The notes: a model not told the origin generated them from the letters alone. Shown: positions 45,716 to 59,457, numbered from the stretch's first letter. The stretch: DNA of 64,000 nucleotides from Neofusicoccum parvum (GCA_020912385.1 CP087206.1:2356001-2420000); one strand, 5' to 3'. Numbers and translations are program-made.

Positions 45716-48700
45716 TTATGCGCCGTCTAACTGAGCCTCGAGCTCATCACCCATGCCTTCGCCAGCAGATTCGTGGCTCCGCATCCGTTCGAGCTGGTGG
45801 GACACGTAGTTTGCGACTTGCTCGTCGATCTGCCTCTTCTTCTCAAGCGCCTCCTCATCGAAGTAGCCAACCGAGTTGACTCTCTTGAAAGGCCTGGCAG
45901 GCTTGTCATCCTCTTCATCCTCCACAGCTTGACCATTGGCCTTCGGACTCTTCGGAGTTTCGACGTCGACCCAGTCGCTGCGCATGCCAATGGACCGGCT
46001 CGTCGAAGATCTGCGGAAGCTAGGCTTGCGGACTTTGTACTTGGTGAAGACATCGTCAAAGTAGTGAGCAGCCGTTGTCGATGGGGTTTTGGGTGTCTGA
46101 GGAAGGCGGCAGCGAATACTAGATCTTGTTAGCACGTTTGTTCATAGCATTGCTTCAAGGATGACTTACCCAGTGTCGTGGATCATCTTGGCAATTAAGC
46201 CAGTCCAACCACACTGATGGCTTGCACCAAGACCTCTGCCGGTATCTCCATCGAAGAACTCGTGGAACCACATGTAGTCTTTCCAGTTCGGATCGTAGTC
46301 GAGCATCTCGTTGCCGGCATTGATAGCACGGCGTCCATCATCTCCACGTGCGAAAAGGTGCTGCAGGCGATGCTGAACCTCTTCCGCAACATGACCCAGA
46401 TGCATTTCGTCGCCGGAACCAGTTGGGCACTCGACCTTGAGGGTATTGCCGTAGAACATGTAGAATCTCAGGAGAGACTCGACGAGCAAGAAGTTTACGG
46501 CAATCCAGATCGGGCCTCTCCAGTTGCTGTTGCCTCCAAACAACCCACTGTCCGAATCGCCAGGGATGTAGCTGACTTGGAAGCGCTGCCCATTGACGTC
46601 CATCGAGTAAGGGTGTTCTCTGTGATACTTGGACAGAGACCGAATGCCATGGTCCGTAAAGAACTCATCTTCGTCGAGCATCCTCTTCAGGATCTTCTTC
46701 AAACGGTCCTCGCTGACAAGAGAAAGCAAAAGTCTGTCACCCTTGCCACGGCGGCTCATGCTGGCAATGTTTCGGTCAGCCATCTCAGGACGGTTCTCAA
46801 TAAACCACTCGACACGCTTTTTAAACGAGGGGAACTTGTCAATGACCTCGGGTTCAAGCGTCAAAGTGGCATAAAGCGGAATCAGGCCGACCAGAGAGCG
46901 AACGGGCATTTGTTGGCTCCAGGGACCGCCCCAAGAGATGGCGTCGTAGTAGAAGCCATCCTCGTCGTTCCACAGTGACTTCTCCTCGCCACCGGAGCGG
47001 TACTGCATTGCATCACTGATGAGGATGAAGTGCTCGAAGAACTTGGATGCAATATCCTCGTAGATGCGGCGATGCTTTGCAAGCTCCAAAGCAATGTTGA
47101 GCATGCACAGGCAGTAGAAAGCCATCCATCCGGTACTGTCGGCTTGCTCCAGGACACCGCCAGTGGGAAGAGGATCGGAGCGGTTGAAGAGGCCAATGTT
47201 ATCCAGACCCAGGAAACCACCCTCAAAAACGTTCTTGCCGTCAAAGTCCTTGCGGTTCACCCACCAAGTGAAGTTAAGCAGCAGCTTCTGGAAAACGCGC
47301 TCGAGGAAGTCCAAATCTTCGCGACCGTACATTTTTCGTTCAATCTTGAACGTCCTGAAGGTAGCCCAAGCATGGACAGGGGGATTGACGTCACCAAAAT
47401 TCCACTCGTAGGCAGGAAGTTGGCCATTGGGATGCATGTACCACTCGCGGGTGAATAGATCGAGCTGCTTCTTCGCAAAGTCGGGATCAATCATCGCCAA
47501 CGGAATGCAGTGAAAAGCGCTGTCCCAAGCGGCAAAGAACGGATACTCCCACGAGTCAGGCATTGAGAGGATGTCGTCCAAGTACATGTGTTTCCAGTGC
47601 TTGTTGCGAATTTCTTTCCTGCTCGGCGGAGGAGGGGGCAGGCCAGGGTCTCCGTTCGCCCACTGGTCCCAGACGAAGTGGTAGTACTGCTTGCACCAAA
47701 GCATACCAGAGAAAGCCTGGCGCTGGATGTTGCGGAGATCTTCGGCCATGGGCAACGGGTTGATGCGATAGTAGAACTCATCAGCCTCAATTCTCCGCTG
47801 CTCAATGATGTCGTCGAAAATCTCCTCGTCGAGGTAGCCATCGTTTCTCCGTGAAAGTCTGAAACGGACAACGGCACATTCTCCAGGTGGGACTCCTTCA
47901 CCTTCATCGAAAGCGAACCACGCAGCCGCTTTCGTACCGGTATTTTCAGGGTTGACGGCGGCCTCGATGTCATCGCAAATGCGCTCGTGGAACGCGTCCT
48001 TGACGTACTTCGTTGAATTCTCTACTCCCCAAAGTTTCTTGTTGTTTGTGTCGTTGTCGGTAAAGAGGAGTTTCGGTTGGACATCCTCACCGCTCTCGCC
48101 ATAGCCTGGAGATGGGGACAGCTGGAAGTACCTCTCGCCCAGCTTATGGTGCGTGGAGCGAGCAGTGGTCTCGCCTATCTTCCGAATGTTCGGCTTCTTG
48201 TCCGCATCACGACCCCATGCCCAAGTGTTTCTGAAGAACACGTGGGGCACAATGTGTAGAGGTGCCGCTTCGGTGCCTCGGTTGTAAGCAGTGACACGGA
48301 AGAGAAGCTCTTCCTCGTCATCAGCCTCCTTTGCCGTCTCAATAAAAATGTCCCAGTATCCGTCGTCATCGAAGACACCAGTGTCAACAATGTTGTACTC
48401 GCGGTCGAGCTTGCCGCGTCTCGCGTTTTCCTTGATGAGGTCGTCGTAGGGGAATCGGCGCTGAGGGTACTTGTACAGGAATTTCATGTAAGAGTGCTGT
48501 GAGGATGGTTAGCCTCGTGTGGTCTTCTAGAAAGTGTTCAGATATCTTACAGTTGGCACGTTGTCCAGGTGGAAATGCGCCTCTTTGATGGATTCGCCGT
48601 GGTTGCCCTGAGGATTCGAGAGACCGAACAGACGCTCCTTGAGGAAATCGCTGCGCAAGTCAGTAGATGTACAGCCGTTCTGCAGATTGCCACGTACTCC

Positions 48701-49138
48701 TTCTCATTCCAAAAGGCAAAGGTGACGTTCTGAAGGCCGTGGGTGTCGGAAACACCGGCGATGCCGTCTTCACCCCAACGGTAGGCGCGAGAGCGGGACA
48801 TATCGTGGGAGAAGTCTGCATCCTGTTATCAGCAGAAGTCAATTGGGGTGAAACAAGCTGTACTCACGGCTCCATGCATCTCCATCATTGCTGTGGGCTT
48901 TGGGTTAGCAACTCGTTCTCAATGGCGCCGGGCGTCTGAACTCACGAGTAATCCTCGCGAACTGCCCCGTGTTAGCTGAAGGCCCAAAGCGTCTGCTGCT
49001 CAATGGCTACTTACCTGTAGCCCACTGCCTCTCGGCAACGTAAGGGCCCCATTTCTTCCAGTAGCGCTCACGCTTGCGGTCTTCTTTCAGCCGCTTCTCC
49101 TCCTCGCAGAGGTACTCCTGGTTGTCGACGAGGACCAT
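45716..49138 (-). CDS. Cytosolic GH63-like glucosidase
   Basis: Seven exons: 49015-49138, 48946-48961 (16 nt), 48868-48890 (23 nt), 48698-48815, 48551-48650, 46170-48496 and 45716-46118, 1,036 residues. Start [20 protein letters not shown]; no signal peptide, unlike the ER processing glucosidase I. The spliced N-terminus reads [20 protein letters not shown], typical of a fungal/bacterial GH63-C family. The (alpha/alpha)6 barrel has [78 protein letters not shown] and [13 protein letters not shown], which include the acidic catalytic positions expected for GH63. The last exon adds a ~130-residue hydrophilic tail. The substrate is unknown; alpha-glucosidic oligosaccharides are likely. Confidence 0.88.
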
Positions 49139-50621
49139 AGTGGCGGGGCAAATGTATGCAGGCAACCGAAGCTATGAGTACAAAGGCGGGCGGGGTGAAA
49201 GCGGAGGGCGGTGAAGCGGTGGCGGGCAAACAAGGAGCTCAATGAAGGTGGCACTGCCCTGGTGCGCAATGCAAGCAAGCTATGGACAAGAGTGAAAAAA
49301 GTCTATGGGAAGAATGCTGCCAGAGCGGAAGGATGCTCAATGAGGTGCTGCTGGGTGCAAGAAGGAGTTTGAAGAAGGTTGGTCAGACGCGGCGGGCGCG
49401 CGAAGTTTTGTGCGCGCTGTTGCATGCAGGAACGGTAGTGGGAAAGCGGACTAGCATGGCGGCAGCTTCCTTATCGCGAGCCAGGCCAGCGCCAGCCGGC
49501 AGACGCGCGCCCGTGCAACTGCCCGGCGCGGGGAGGCGGCGGCCGCGAGCAAGCATGTGCGACTGTGCGGTCAGCGTCCCGAAGACGCGTCGCTGGCCTG
49601 TCGCCGCACACCTGTAGCGCGCCCGCCTAGGCCGGCCAACAAGACCTGGCGGAACCGTTGAGCGGTGGACGTGCATGCATGGCGATTGTCAATCTTGGTG
49701 AAAGCGGTTGATCAGCAAAGCGTCCGAGCTCCCGGAGCACCAGCCGCCACTGCATCATTGCCTCCGCCCCTCCACCCGCGGGTGCCGCAGACTGCCCGCT
49801 GCACGTCGCCCCAGAGCGCGCACTCGCTCTCCAGACCCACTATCCACCAAAAATTCCCCGCCCTGCTGTGTTGTTCGTGCGGGACCCGTACACGCTGCGG
49901 CCGCGCCGAGACGATCCAGAACTCTGTTGTCTGGCTTCTTTCATAAAGGGCAGCACTCCCAACCCGCCTACTGACTTACCGTTTGCGCTGGACCTGAACT
50001 GGCGGAGTTTGTTGTCAACCTGAGTCGCGTGGTGTTTTGACTGCGCAGCTAACGGCGCCGTTGTTGTCCGCAAGCTGGATTTTTAAAATTGCATCTCCAA
50101 GTTTTGCGGCGTGCTATCGGGCAGGGGCAACGATGAGGTGCTTCTGGAGTTCCGGTGAAGAAAATCTAGACTCCATTGAGCTCGCTCGCTTTTGCGTCGA
50201 GGCATATGACATAGCCGATGCCGTCCTTCATGCATCTCTGCACGTGGAGACGCATTCTTCAGTGTTCCCGACAATTCCGCATCTGCTGACTTAACGCGAA
50301 CCTAGCCTTCGAGCAGCGAATCGCACCAGAGCGGTTGATCACGGCGCATAGCAAGTTCTGATAAACGTTGGGCCTAGCCGACTGCATTGTCACCAAGTTC
50401 CCTCCGATAAAATAAGTATACAACCAAGAAGCAGAGTCGCAAAGAAGCAGAAGAAGACCAGCACCTGTTGACCGACCACGAGAACCATGTCCTCTAGTAT
50501 ACATACGCCGATTGCCGATGACCCACCATGCGCACGCGCCGGGAACGCCCAGATAGGGTCCTGTCAATATGCCCAGTCGAAGTGTTGAGAAAGTGTTGAA
50601 AGAAAAACTCGTCACCGCTTC
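49139..50621. other. Intergenic between GH63-like gene and MOB1
   Basis: 1.5 kb. GC-rich next to the GH63-like start codon, of mixed composition further right. No gene, tRNA or repeat was recognised. Confidence 0.5.
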
Positions 50622-51982
50622 TCAGTCGCTCTTCAGCATGCTCTCAACCAAGTCTCCCAGAGGTCCCCAGTAGTCCCTGCTTCCCTGGTTCAGCTGGTGT
50701 TCGTCGACGAACAGGACATAGTGCTTGAAGCTGGTGTTGAGGTGCGGCTCAAGACCGAGGGCGATGATGACCGGATAGTGGTGGCAGTAAATGTGCGCGT
50801 AGACGCGGTAGAGGCGCTTGAAGAGCTGGCGGATGAGAGCGGGGAATTGCTTGGGGAACGCAACGCCAATACGCGATGGGAACATGGTCTCGTTATCGAT
50901 GTTGGACTGAACCCAAGCCATCAGGTGCTCGATGTACTCCGGGGCGGGCATCTTGGTCGGCTTCTTGTAGTTCTCCGAGTCTTGCCAGAGATACTCGAAT
51001 CTGCAAGTCGTCAGCAGGATCAGGACAAAAATGCAAAGAACGCCTAAACATACTCATCCGTGGCCTTCATCTCAGGGCAGGTCTGTGGCGAGCAGAATTC
51101 TGTTATCGAGCCGTAGATGAGGTTGATCTGGTTGTAGAAATCGACAACTACCGGGTGCGCGGCGGTTAGTCTGGCCCGTATCTGTACCTATTTATACTCA
51201 TCCACAGACTCGAAGATATGCGTACCATTGACCGCCAGCCATTCGCCTAGGTCCTCGCCCTCCGGCAGCTGCACCGCCTTTCGCAGACTGCCGCTACCCA
51301 GGGTTGCCTCAGCGAACTGCTTCAGCTGCCATGAACTCGTACCACGCTTGCCCTCCTTGGCACGGAATGCCGCTGTGCCGCCATTGTTGCCACGACCGAC
51401 CCTGTTGTTGCTACTGCCAGGAAAGAGCGCGTTAGCATTGTTGTTCCCAATCTTATTTCCCGCGCGAGCTCTTGGACGCTCTGGGGAGCGCTGGTTGGAG
51501 CTTTTGAGAATGCCACGACGAGGCGTGGCCTCTTGCGAGCGCATGGGGATACGGGATTGCATGTCCGGAGCTGCGGTTGACTGAGGGATTCGGTCGAGTC
51601 GCATTTTGGTTGTCGCGGGCGGCGGGGGCTCCAGAAGGGATTGAAGGTTGCTGCGCAGAGCCTCCCGAAACGCCTTCTGTAGCGGACTGGTGTAAACACC
51701 GCCCGGGAACGCGGGCGGGGTATATCCCAGATGCGCCCGATGCCAATATGCGTCGTCCCAGCAGCCGGCGTCGCGGCGTACTGGTACGCTGCTATCGCGA
51801 CCCCCAAATGCGCAGTCGAGCGGATCGGTACGTATGCAAGGCTCCGGAGCGGTCGGAGGGAGTGTGAATACAGGAGGAAGGGGCTGCGGGTCGGAGGGAA
51901 ACGAGGGGAACGGGCTGTGGTGGAACAAGGACTGCGACGGGAAGGGGGCGTCGACAAACATTGTGGTGATGAAGGAAGTCAT
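50622..51982 (-). CDS. mob1: Mob1-family kinase activator
   Basis: Exons 51226-51982, 51054-51147 and 50622-51000, 409 residues. The Mob1/phocein core begins at about genomic 51350 ([20 protein letters not shown]) and continues through [14 protein letters not shown], the zinc ligands in CSPQTCPEM and in HIYCHHYP, and ends with [12 protein letters not shown]. Mob1 binds and activates NDR/LATS kinases (Dbf2/Sid2) in the mitotic-exit and septation network. The N-terminus MTSFITTM resembles the usual Mob1 start, but about 200 Pro/Ser/Arg-rich residues separate it from the core, making the protein much longer than most Mob1 homologues. An unrecognised intron inside 51400-51950 could explain this. 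The last two introns are supported by family continuity (ATDEFEYLW). Confidence 0.88.
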
Positions 51983-53008
51983 CTTGTCGCGCACGACGGG
52001 CGCGCTGGAAGATTTATGCAGGTCGGCGAGGAGCGGATACTGTGGGCTGGGATTGCGTTAGCATTCCAAAGGTTACCATAGCTAGGACCCAGGGCAGCGA
52101 GAATGGAGAGGAGGTTGCTATACCAGTGAGGGCGCGCAGGGCAGGTCGCGAGGAGAATAAGCAAGGCGCGAACCGGAGGGGCGGTGCAGGTGACGGAAGG
52201 AGTACAGCAGTTGTGGAGCCTAGGGTGCTGGAAAGACGTTGAAGTTGTATGGCTTCAGCTGGACCAGCGCTGGCATTGGGCGTAAACAACGCTAGCGCGG
52301 GCGGTGAAGACCGCCGGTGCGGCGCATCGCGGGGCGCAACCCGGGCACCGATCCTCTAGCGGACTCTAGCGGATCGCCCTATGCTATCAAAAACCCCTCA
52401 TCGGCATATGCAAGCTCAACTGAAACTCAGCTGCCGTGTTTCGCCCGACCTGTCCATCTTCACATCGTCGCAATTGGTCTGCGAGTCTGTGCGTGGCCTG
52501 CTTGCGAAGTATTGCAGCAGGCTCTCGCATGGGCCGTTCAAGTATTCCTTCGGACGCAAATGTGCATTGAAGTGTCAATTCCATGCGCATGGCGGCTTCA
52601 ACTGCGCACTAACGCATGCACGTGTTGCACTGCTATCCGAGCTGACTACAGACGATATCATCTCTCCATGGCCAACGGCAGCCTTGTACGGCGTCTTTCA
52701 CCACACGCGTTTGCACGCGCACGTACGGCACTACGGGATTTGCTCATGTAGCCATTGCAGGTAAGGTATCTGGCCTCCTCCATTATACTTCATCACACAT
52801 GAAATCCAACAAAACCCTCTCCGCACCGCAACCATGTCATGGTTGCTGTCATGCCGGACAGGGGGTATCAAGTCGTCGAAAAGGAAAGTTAGCTAAACAT
52901 ATGCCAACCGCATCAAATGAGATCCTCCGCAGCCATCGCCTGACATCTACTTTTCCACCGGTCTTGTTAGACTCTCATCATACACAACTGCTCAATGCGA
53001 TAGGTCAT
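51983..53008. other. Intergenic between MOB1 and sugar transporter
   Basis: 1 kb with the MOB1 promoter and the 3' flank of the transporter gene. No gene was recognised. Confidence 0.5.
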
Positions 53009-55124
53009 CTAAACGCCATCGCGGGTCGCCACTGGTTTGCTTTTGGACCGCTCGTCACCGGCGAGGTCCTCAACGTCGCCCCCAGCGTGAACGTCTTCGA
53101 CCTGGTAGAGGATTTCGGGCTGGACATTCTGTCTAAGGATGTAGCGTTGGAAAAAGTACGGGATTTGGCGGGCACCGTAAGCTGCGTGCTTGCTCGTGGG
53201 GACGCTGAACACTTGGTCGAGTTCCTCGAGCGTCTTGCCTTTGGTCTCGGGCATGAAGAACAGCACGAGGAAGAAGCCGACCACGTTCCACGCGGCATAC
53301 CAGCCGAAAGCCCCCTGGGGGGTGAAGGCTGCCTGGAGTGATGGCCAAGTGATCGAGAGGACAAAGTTGAAGAACCATGTCGTAGCTGTCGCAAGCGACA
53401 TTCCATACGCACGCACGTACAGCGGGTAAGCCTCAGCCGAATAGGTGAACGGTACGGGGCCTTCACCAGGCGAGTACACGATGCCGAACAAGTAGATCCC
53501 CAGAGCGATGAGACCGACGCGAACCTTCCGGGATGATTCGGGGATGAAGAAGCACATTCCCGTGAAGAGCAAGAAAATCGCCATGAGCGGGAAAGTGGTC
53601 AACAAAAGGTTGCGACGGCCGAATGTATCGATGGTGTAGATGGCGGGGATGGCAAACAAGAAGTTGATGATGCCGAAGCCCAGGGAGGCTGCGAGCGCGG
53701 ACTTGGCGCTAAAGCCGCTGTCTCGGAAAATTGATGAGGAGTAGTACGCGATAACGTTCACTCCACAAAACTGCCCAGGTCATTAGATGTCGGTCAGTAC
53801 GGTAATCGACCTGGGTCACTCACCTGCTGCATGAACATGACGATCTCCGAAGCAATCATGGCGCGGCGGTTACGGGGGACGGTGAAGATCTCCTTGACCT
53901 TGCTCTGACCAATCTTCATGCCCTCTTCCGCCTTCAGGAGCTCGGCCATGTAGAACAAGTCACGGGCAGCCTGGAGCTTGTTGTAGCGCAGCTGGCACAT
54001 GGCATGGTACGCTGCGGCATGGCGACCCTTGCTGAGGTACCAACGGGGCGATTCTGGGCATAGGAATACAAAGGCGCAAACGACAACAGCCGGGAGCATG
54101 GCAGATGCCATCATCAGGCGCCAATTCAACCCTGTAGCGGCAGAAGTGTCGGGGACACTATACAGGGCGAGGTCGGCAACATAACCCAGCATGATACCGA
54201 AAGCAGTCCACTACAGCGTGGTTAGCCTTGATTCTTTGGATTACTCGGAAAATTGCAGGAAACCCCACCATCTGCCACTGCATCACCAGAGCGCCACGAA
54301 TGGCGGGAGGGGTACATTCAGCAGCGTAGATCGGGACGGTCGCCGATTTGGGGCCAATACCGAATCCAAGGGCGAAACGAGCGATGAACATATGCCACCA
54401 GGTGTTGACGAAGCCCTGCCAGAAACAAGCAATGGCGGAGAACAGGCAAGTAATGAAGATGGTGCCGCGACGACCAAACCAGTGGTTGTAAGGAACAGTC
54501 AGCCAGCATCCGATGAAAGCACAGCAGAGGTACGGTCCAGAGTTGACCAATCCGGTCAGCCAGGTCGAGCGTGAGTCGTCATTGTCGATTCCGAATTGCG
54601 GTGTGTAGAAAAGCTGTGCTCCATTGACGACCGTCTCGTCTGCAAAAGTCAGCTGAAATGCGGCTTGAGAAAATTCTCAGGGGCTACATACCCATTCCCT
54701 GGACAGCGGCGCAAACGGAACAGCAAATAATGACGATGTATAAGGTTTTCGGCTGGGACCACTTGTTCGTGAATTCCCTGTATAGGGTCGATATCTCTTC
54801 CTCGCTCAGCGTGTCGGTGCCGAGCCGGTCGTAGCACAATGGGTCCTGGGCCAGCATCGCACCAATCTCGAAGGCACGGATATCCTCGGGCTCGGCCAGC
54901 GCATGTTCCAGCGCGTAGTCTCGGCCCATCTTTTCCAGCTGGGGGCGACTGTAGCCAGCCAGAGGGTTCGCGAGTTTGGCATTGGCATTGCGGCGTGCCC
55001 GGTCCGCGGCAGACATGTGACTGCTGACAACCGAAGCGTTGCGAGGCGCCGTGCTGTGGCGGCGCTCGGCGTCCTCTTTGAAGGCAGGTTCGCCTTCCGA
55101 AGAGAGCTTGTCTCCGGAAGACAT
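53009..55124 (-). CDS. MFS sugar transporter
   Basis: Exons 54692-55124, 54269-54639, 53824-54210 and 53009-53770, 650 residues. A member of the sugar porter family of the major facilitator superfamily. An unusually long N-terminal cytoplasmic region (about 125 residues, polar) precedes the first membrane helix (TLYIVIICCSVCAAVQG). Signature motifs are NHWFGRRGTIF, CPESPRWYLSKGR after helix 6, DTFGRRNLL, and MPETKGKTLEELDQVF after helix 12. The C-terminal tail has about 80 residues. Splices join QGM-DETVVNG, LVMQWQM-WTAFGIML and FMQQ-FCGVNVIAYY, all family-consistent. The substrate could be a hexose, pentose or polyol; sequence alone does not decide it. Confidence 0.92.
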
Positions 55125-58100
55125 GCTGGGCGACCTTGGCGGGCGAGATTCTCAGGTAAGAAGAGCTGTTGGCCAGGTCAGAGGATAAGTGGGGACAGGC
55201 TGGAAAAGATTGCCATACGGGAATGTGAAATCGGCCCTCTATTTGGTATGCGCAGGACACTGGTGTCATGAGCATTTGTTTCACCGGCAGGTTCCAGACG
55301 TGACGGGAGCAGCTTACAATTCTGCTGTCGCAGGGAGCACGGTCCACGACGGATCAGGCTGGCTTGGTGCTCAGGGCGAGAGCGGGCACAGGAGGGCTGT
55401 CGCTTGTTTGGGGACAAACAAAGAGCAGCAGCCAGACTCGGAACACGGTGCCGGAGGAGTGCGCAGAAGGCGGCGACAAGAACCGCGCCGCGGGGAAGCG
55501 TGGTATTAAGAATCTCAAGCAATGCATGGCAAGCAGCAGGCTCAGCACACGGCTTACGCTCGGCAGGCGCCGCTGACGGGCCAAGCCCTGAGCGTGGAGA
55601 GCGCGCAGCAGAAATCCCCAGGCCGTCGCCATGTCCATGTAGCCAGGGTTCGCGCTGTCTCCCCGCGACCGGCTTAGCGCCAATTCTCCGCAAACGACGC
55701 AGCGATCGGCCGCGCCTTGTCCCGTTGCAGGCGCCAACGGTGGCTGCCATTCGCACTTGCCGGCTCCTCCAACGCCCGCCTCAGCCATCGCGACCTCGAC
55801 CTCCTCCGCGCCACCCCAATCTCGATGGCCACGGCTCCTGCCCGCCAGCGCCCGCCCAGCGCCCAGCCATGACATCAGCCGGGCGCCTTGCCGAGCCCTC
55901 CGATGCCCTGCTCGTCGGCTGACTCCCGCCGCCCAGGCGGCACACAGCGCGAATCCTTCAGGCGCGAGCGGGCATCGCCAAGGCAGACTGCGCGGTGGGG
56001 CTGTAGGAAGGCCTCTGCTGCTTCGCGAGAACGTCGGGCCAATCCCGCGCGGGCGAGCATCGCTGCTGATCGGCGTGCTCTCCGGTGTGTGGTTTGCCTG
56101 CTGCCCACGGGGCTCTCCAGGTCTGCCTTTTCCCCAATCCCCAGCAGGCGGCCAAGTCCGCTTCTCCACAGTCGAGTCAGCGCTCGGCGGGCCCGTGGAA
56201 CATCGAGTCCAATGCCTGCTGCGTATCTCACGGAGCCCTTTCCTGCGCTTCCGTCTCGCCTGGCCCGCGCCGGTGAGCATGCTGCGGGCGAATGGGGCTG
56301 CTCCAGGCTGTTGGCTGCCGGCGCTGCGCACCTACTCCAGCACAGGGTGCGAATGCAGCCTCGTGGCAGCCGGTCGCACAGGTCGCGCGAAACACGCGGC
56401 ATTCCAGAGCTTGAGGTTGCAGGGACAACGATCGGCCGTTATGGCGCTGCGGCGTGGCTTACCTTGGCAGTCAGCCGAGACGCCTCTTATGTCATGAGCA
56501 GGGCTGTCCTCGCGACAGTGTGACAGCCGCCCAGACGGCACCGGGGGAGAGCTGCCTCGATTGGAGACTCTGTTCGCGATACATGCGGTTTCCGCAGCTT
56601 CGCAGTCGGTCGTCGTAGGGCCGAAGAGAACGCTCGAAGTCCCGGTAGGCGGTCAGACGCTCGGTAGTGAACCCACAGTAGGCCGAGCACAAAACCGGGC
56701 CTCGGGCTCGCGCGGAGGGGAGGGACCCCAGCCCGCCCACACCCACACGCCCACTGAACAGAGCGAAGCGGGGGAGGTGTGCTGCGGAGAGCACTGAACA
56801 TGGAGAAAAGCCATCCCGGGCAGCCGGTCTCGCAGTGCCACAACATCCTCCGCATGTATTTCCGTTTTGCTGCTTCTCTCCGTCGCCATTGTGCTCGTAC
56901 TGAGCTGCTACGCCGCACGTCGGCTTGGCTGTGCCGCGTTGCGCGTTCTCTGCGCGCATTCGCCTCCTCCGCTCCCGCCCTGCCGCCTGCGACATTGCGT
57001 GAGATTTGCAGGCCCGGCTGCACCTTTTTGTTGGCGGCCGGGATGTCGACCACCCAATCATGGCCAGCTGCCGCCACCTCTCCCATCCGACGGTGCCATC
57101 TGAGCGGCCGCGCGCCAGTCTCCTGGAATACCATCAGTGTCAGGGTCTGCCTTTGCTGCCTGAACCACAGCACCTGCAGCGGAGGCACGCAGGCCGTCGC
57201 AAGGTTGCACTGCTCAGCCGCATCCAACCGCTGCCTCATACTCCGTGCGTTGTGGCCTTGCTAGCAGGTGACCGAAGGCTCCAACGTCGTGCGGAGTCTG
57301 CCACTGTCAGCAAATACGCTGCCTCGCTTGGGCTCGTGCGGCCACGTACCTGTGACCGGGCCTCCCGTACTCAGTTACATGTACACTGATCTATGGCGAG
57401 GATGCAACGAGAGTCAAGACTTTTGATCCAAGTATACCAAGACGAAACGCTCGGGCCCAGCGCCCTCAGCACCTCTTGTCTGAACCGCAGCCCAGCGCTG
57501 CTTGAGTCAATACGCGTATGTTCTACGGATCGATCGACAGCGAGTGCCGCCACTCGAGCGCCACCGTTGAGCGACAAGACTTTGCCATGCGCAGTGTCCT
57601 TGGAGACGCTCGCCCTCACGTCAGGATGAGGAGCACTGTGAAGACTGGTCATTGATCGCAGCGTTCGGGGTAGATTCTTCTTGCTCTCGTTCGAATTTGC
57701 CAATAATGGCTCATCGCACCCGGATCTCGGTTTCGCGATCTCGGTCGAAGCAAACAATGGAACGCGCGCTAGGCGGGTGCAGTGCCAGATCTGAAGCAAC
57801 CCCGACGGCCAACTACACGTACACGTACCATCCGGGTTCTCCGGCAGTGGTCATGCATTCTCAACACGGGAATCGCTGCCGCTCGAACAGTCTCGTTCGC
57901 TGCACGTGGACCACCAACAACTCCGCAGCCGCCAAGCACAATGCCACGCTAAACCCCGAGCAACCGTTTAAACGCAAATGCAGGGATGGATAAGGAGAAC
58001 AAGCACGGAGCTGACGCCTTACCCGCCCTTTGGAACATGGCCGATCATCTACCGACGCGGACATAAGTTCACGATGCTACACGCAGAGCAGAAGTCTGGA

Positions 58101-59457
58101 GTCAGCCGGAGGTCTTTCAATCCCATGGTTGATGAGGCACCATGGACATCCGATCCCCATCCTCCCCCAGCTTCTCCGCATCCATACCACATCCGTTCCT
58201 GAAACAACATGTTTCTGACGGGAATTTCCTAGGATCATCGCTCTTCCGAACCTATTGCAGCGACCGTATAAGCGTGCGCATGACCCCCGGGCGGGTACCT
58301 GGGTTGACGGCTGTCCCACCGACAGTCTGGAACGCTTCTGGAAGCTCGTTCTTTGGCATCGTGAAGGCCTGACGTGACGACATGCTGCAGGCTTGGCTAT
58401 CGCGAGTAATGTGATGCTGCAGACGGACTGCCTGACAGCTGCCCTTCCGAACCACGCCTTATCCGCTACCTTCCGAGACACGACTCCGTCTACTACGGGA
58501 TACTACACTTGGGCATACCGTAGTGGGTACGAGAGCGGATATTCCACTTCCGACACTGTGGGACGCAAGAGAATATTGTGGAAGGAAGGTCAAAGCCGAC
58601 CCCATGACGGCCGGATACGAGTGTTGTTTACCGCGAGCTTTCCTCACGTTCCATCACACGGGATTGTTGATCATCCGGATTCCCGTCAGTTTCTACAAGA
58701 ATTCGACTTTTAAGGCTTGCGGAGTCTACCGGCGCTTGCAATGTAGATGCATTCTTCTCTTCATCTTATTTTCGCTGGAACGAAGAGATGAGAAGTATAT
58801 GCGGCAAACCCGGCCAATGTTTATGGTCGATTGAAATCGCGATATAGGGTTTAAGTGTTTTAGTGTGGAATTTGAGGACTTGAGCGGGTAGAAATGAAGC
58901 TCTTCGAGCTTGCCTCTACTGAACGCTTCAAACCCTATGTGCAAGTTAGGCTAAGTGGGGGTAAGTCGCGTAAAGTGACAACGAATCCTCGACCTTATTT
59001 TCTCATCTTTAGTTTTCTCTCCTGTACGAACAAGAAGCGAATACAAAACCGACAATGTGAGACTTGGAGGATGTCGATTGTACATGCAGGTCAGAAAGCG
59101 GCGCCACAGCGACTGCACGCCTATCGTTTCTTTACGCAGAATCTCAATCTCCGAGATAAGCTTGGCCCAGCACCAGTTCCGAGATGTTGAGCACCATCAA
59201 AAATGCGGATCAAAAGCACAGAGCGAGGGATTTGAGTGGACGAGCATCTAGCCAATCAGAGGAAGCCGAATTTCGGAGCAGTGGAAGTAATCACGTGTCG
59301 GATGCTGAGAAATCGGGGCGATCGAAGGGCTCGGACGTCATCTTCGACATTTCCCGAAACACCTTCACGCCGTCTCCACCACGACAATCTTCTGCGTCAA
59401 CAGTCCTACATCCATTTCAACTTTCCGCGACACAATCCTGTAGCTGCTGCATCGACA
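55125..59457. other. Gene-poor 4.3-kb region
   Basis: Lies between two divergent genes (transporter minus, NFU1 plus). The left half to about 57,400 is GC-rich with overlapping frames on both strands and no family features. The right half is near balanced composition, with short frames only. No tRNA, repeat array or transposon domain was recognised. Confidence 0.5.

Noticed and set aside
55354..56331. 325-codon minus-strand open frame
   Set aside because: GC-rich frame with competing frames on both strands, no family resemblance and no domain.
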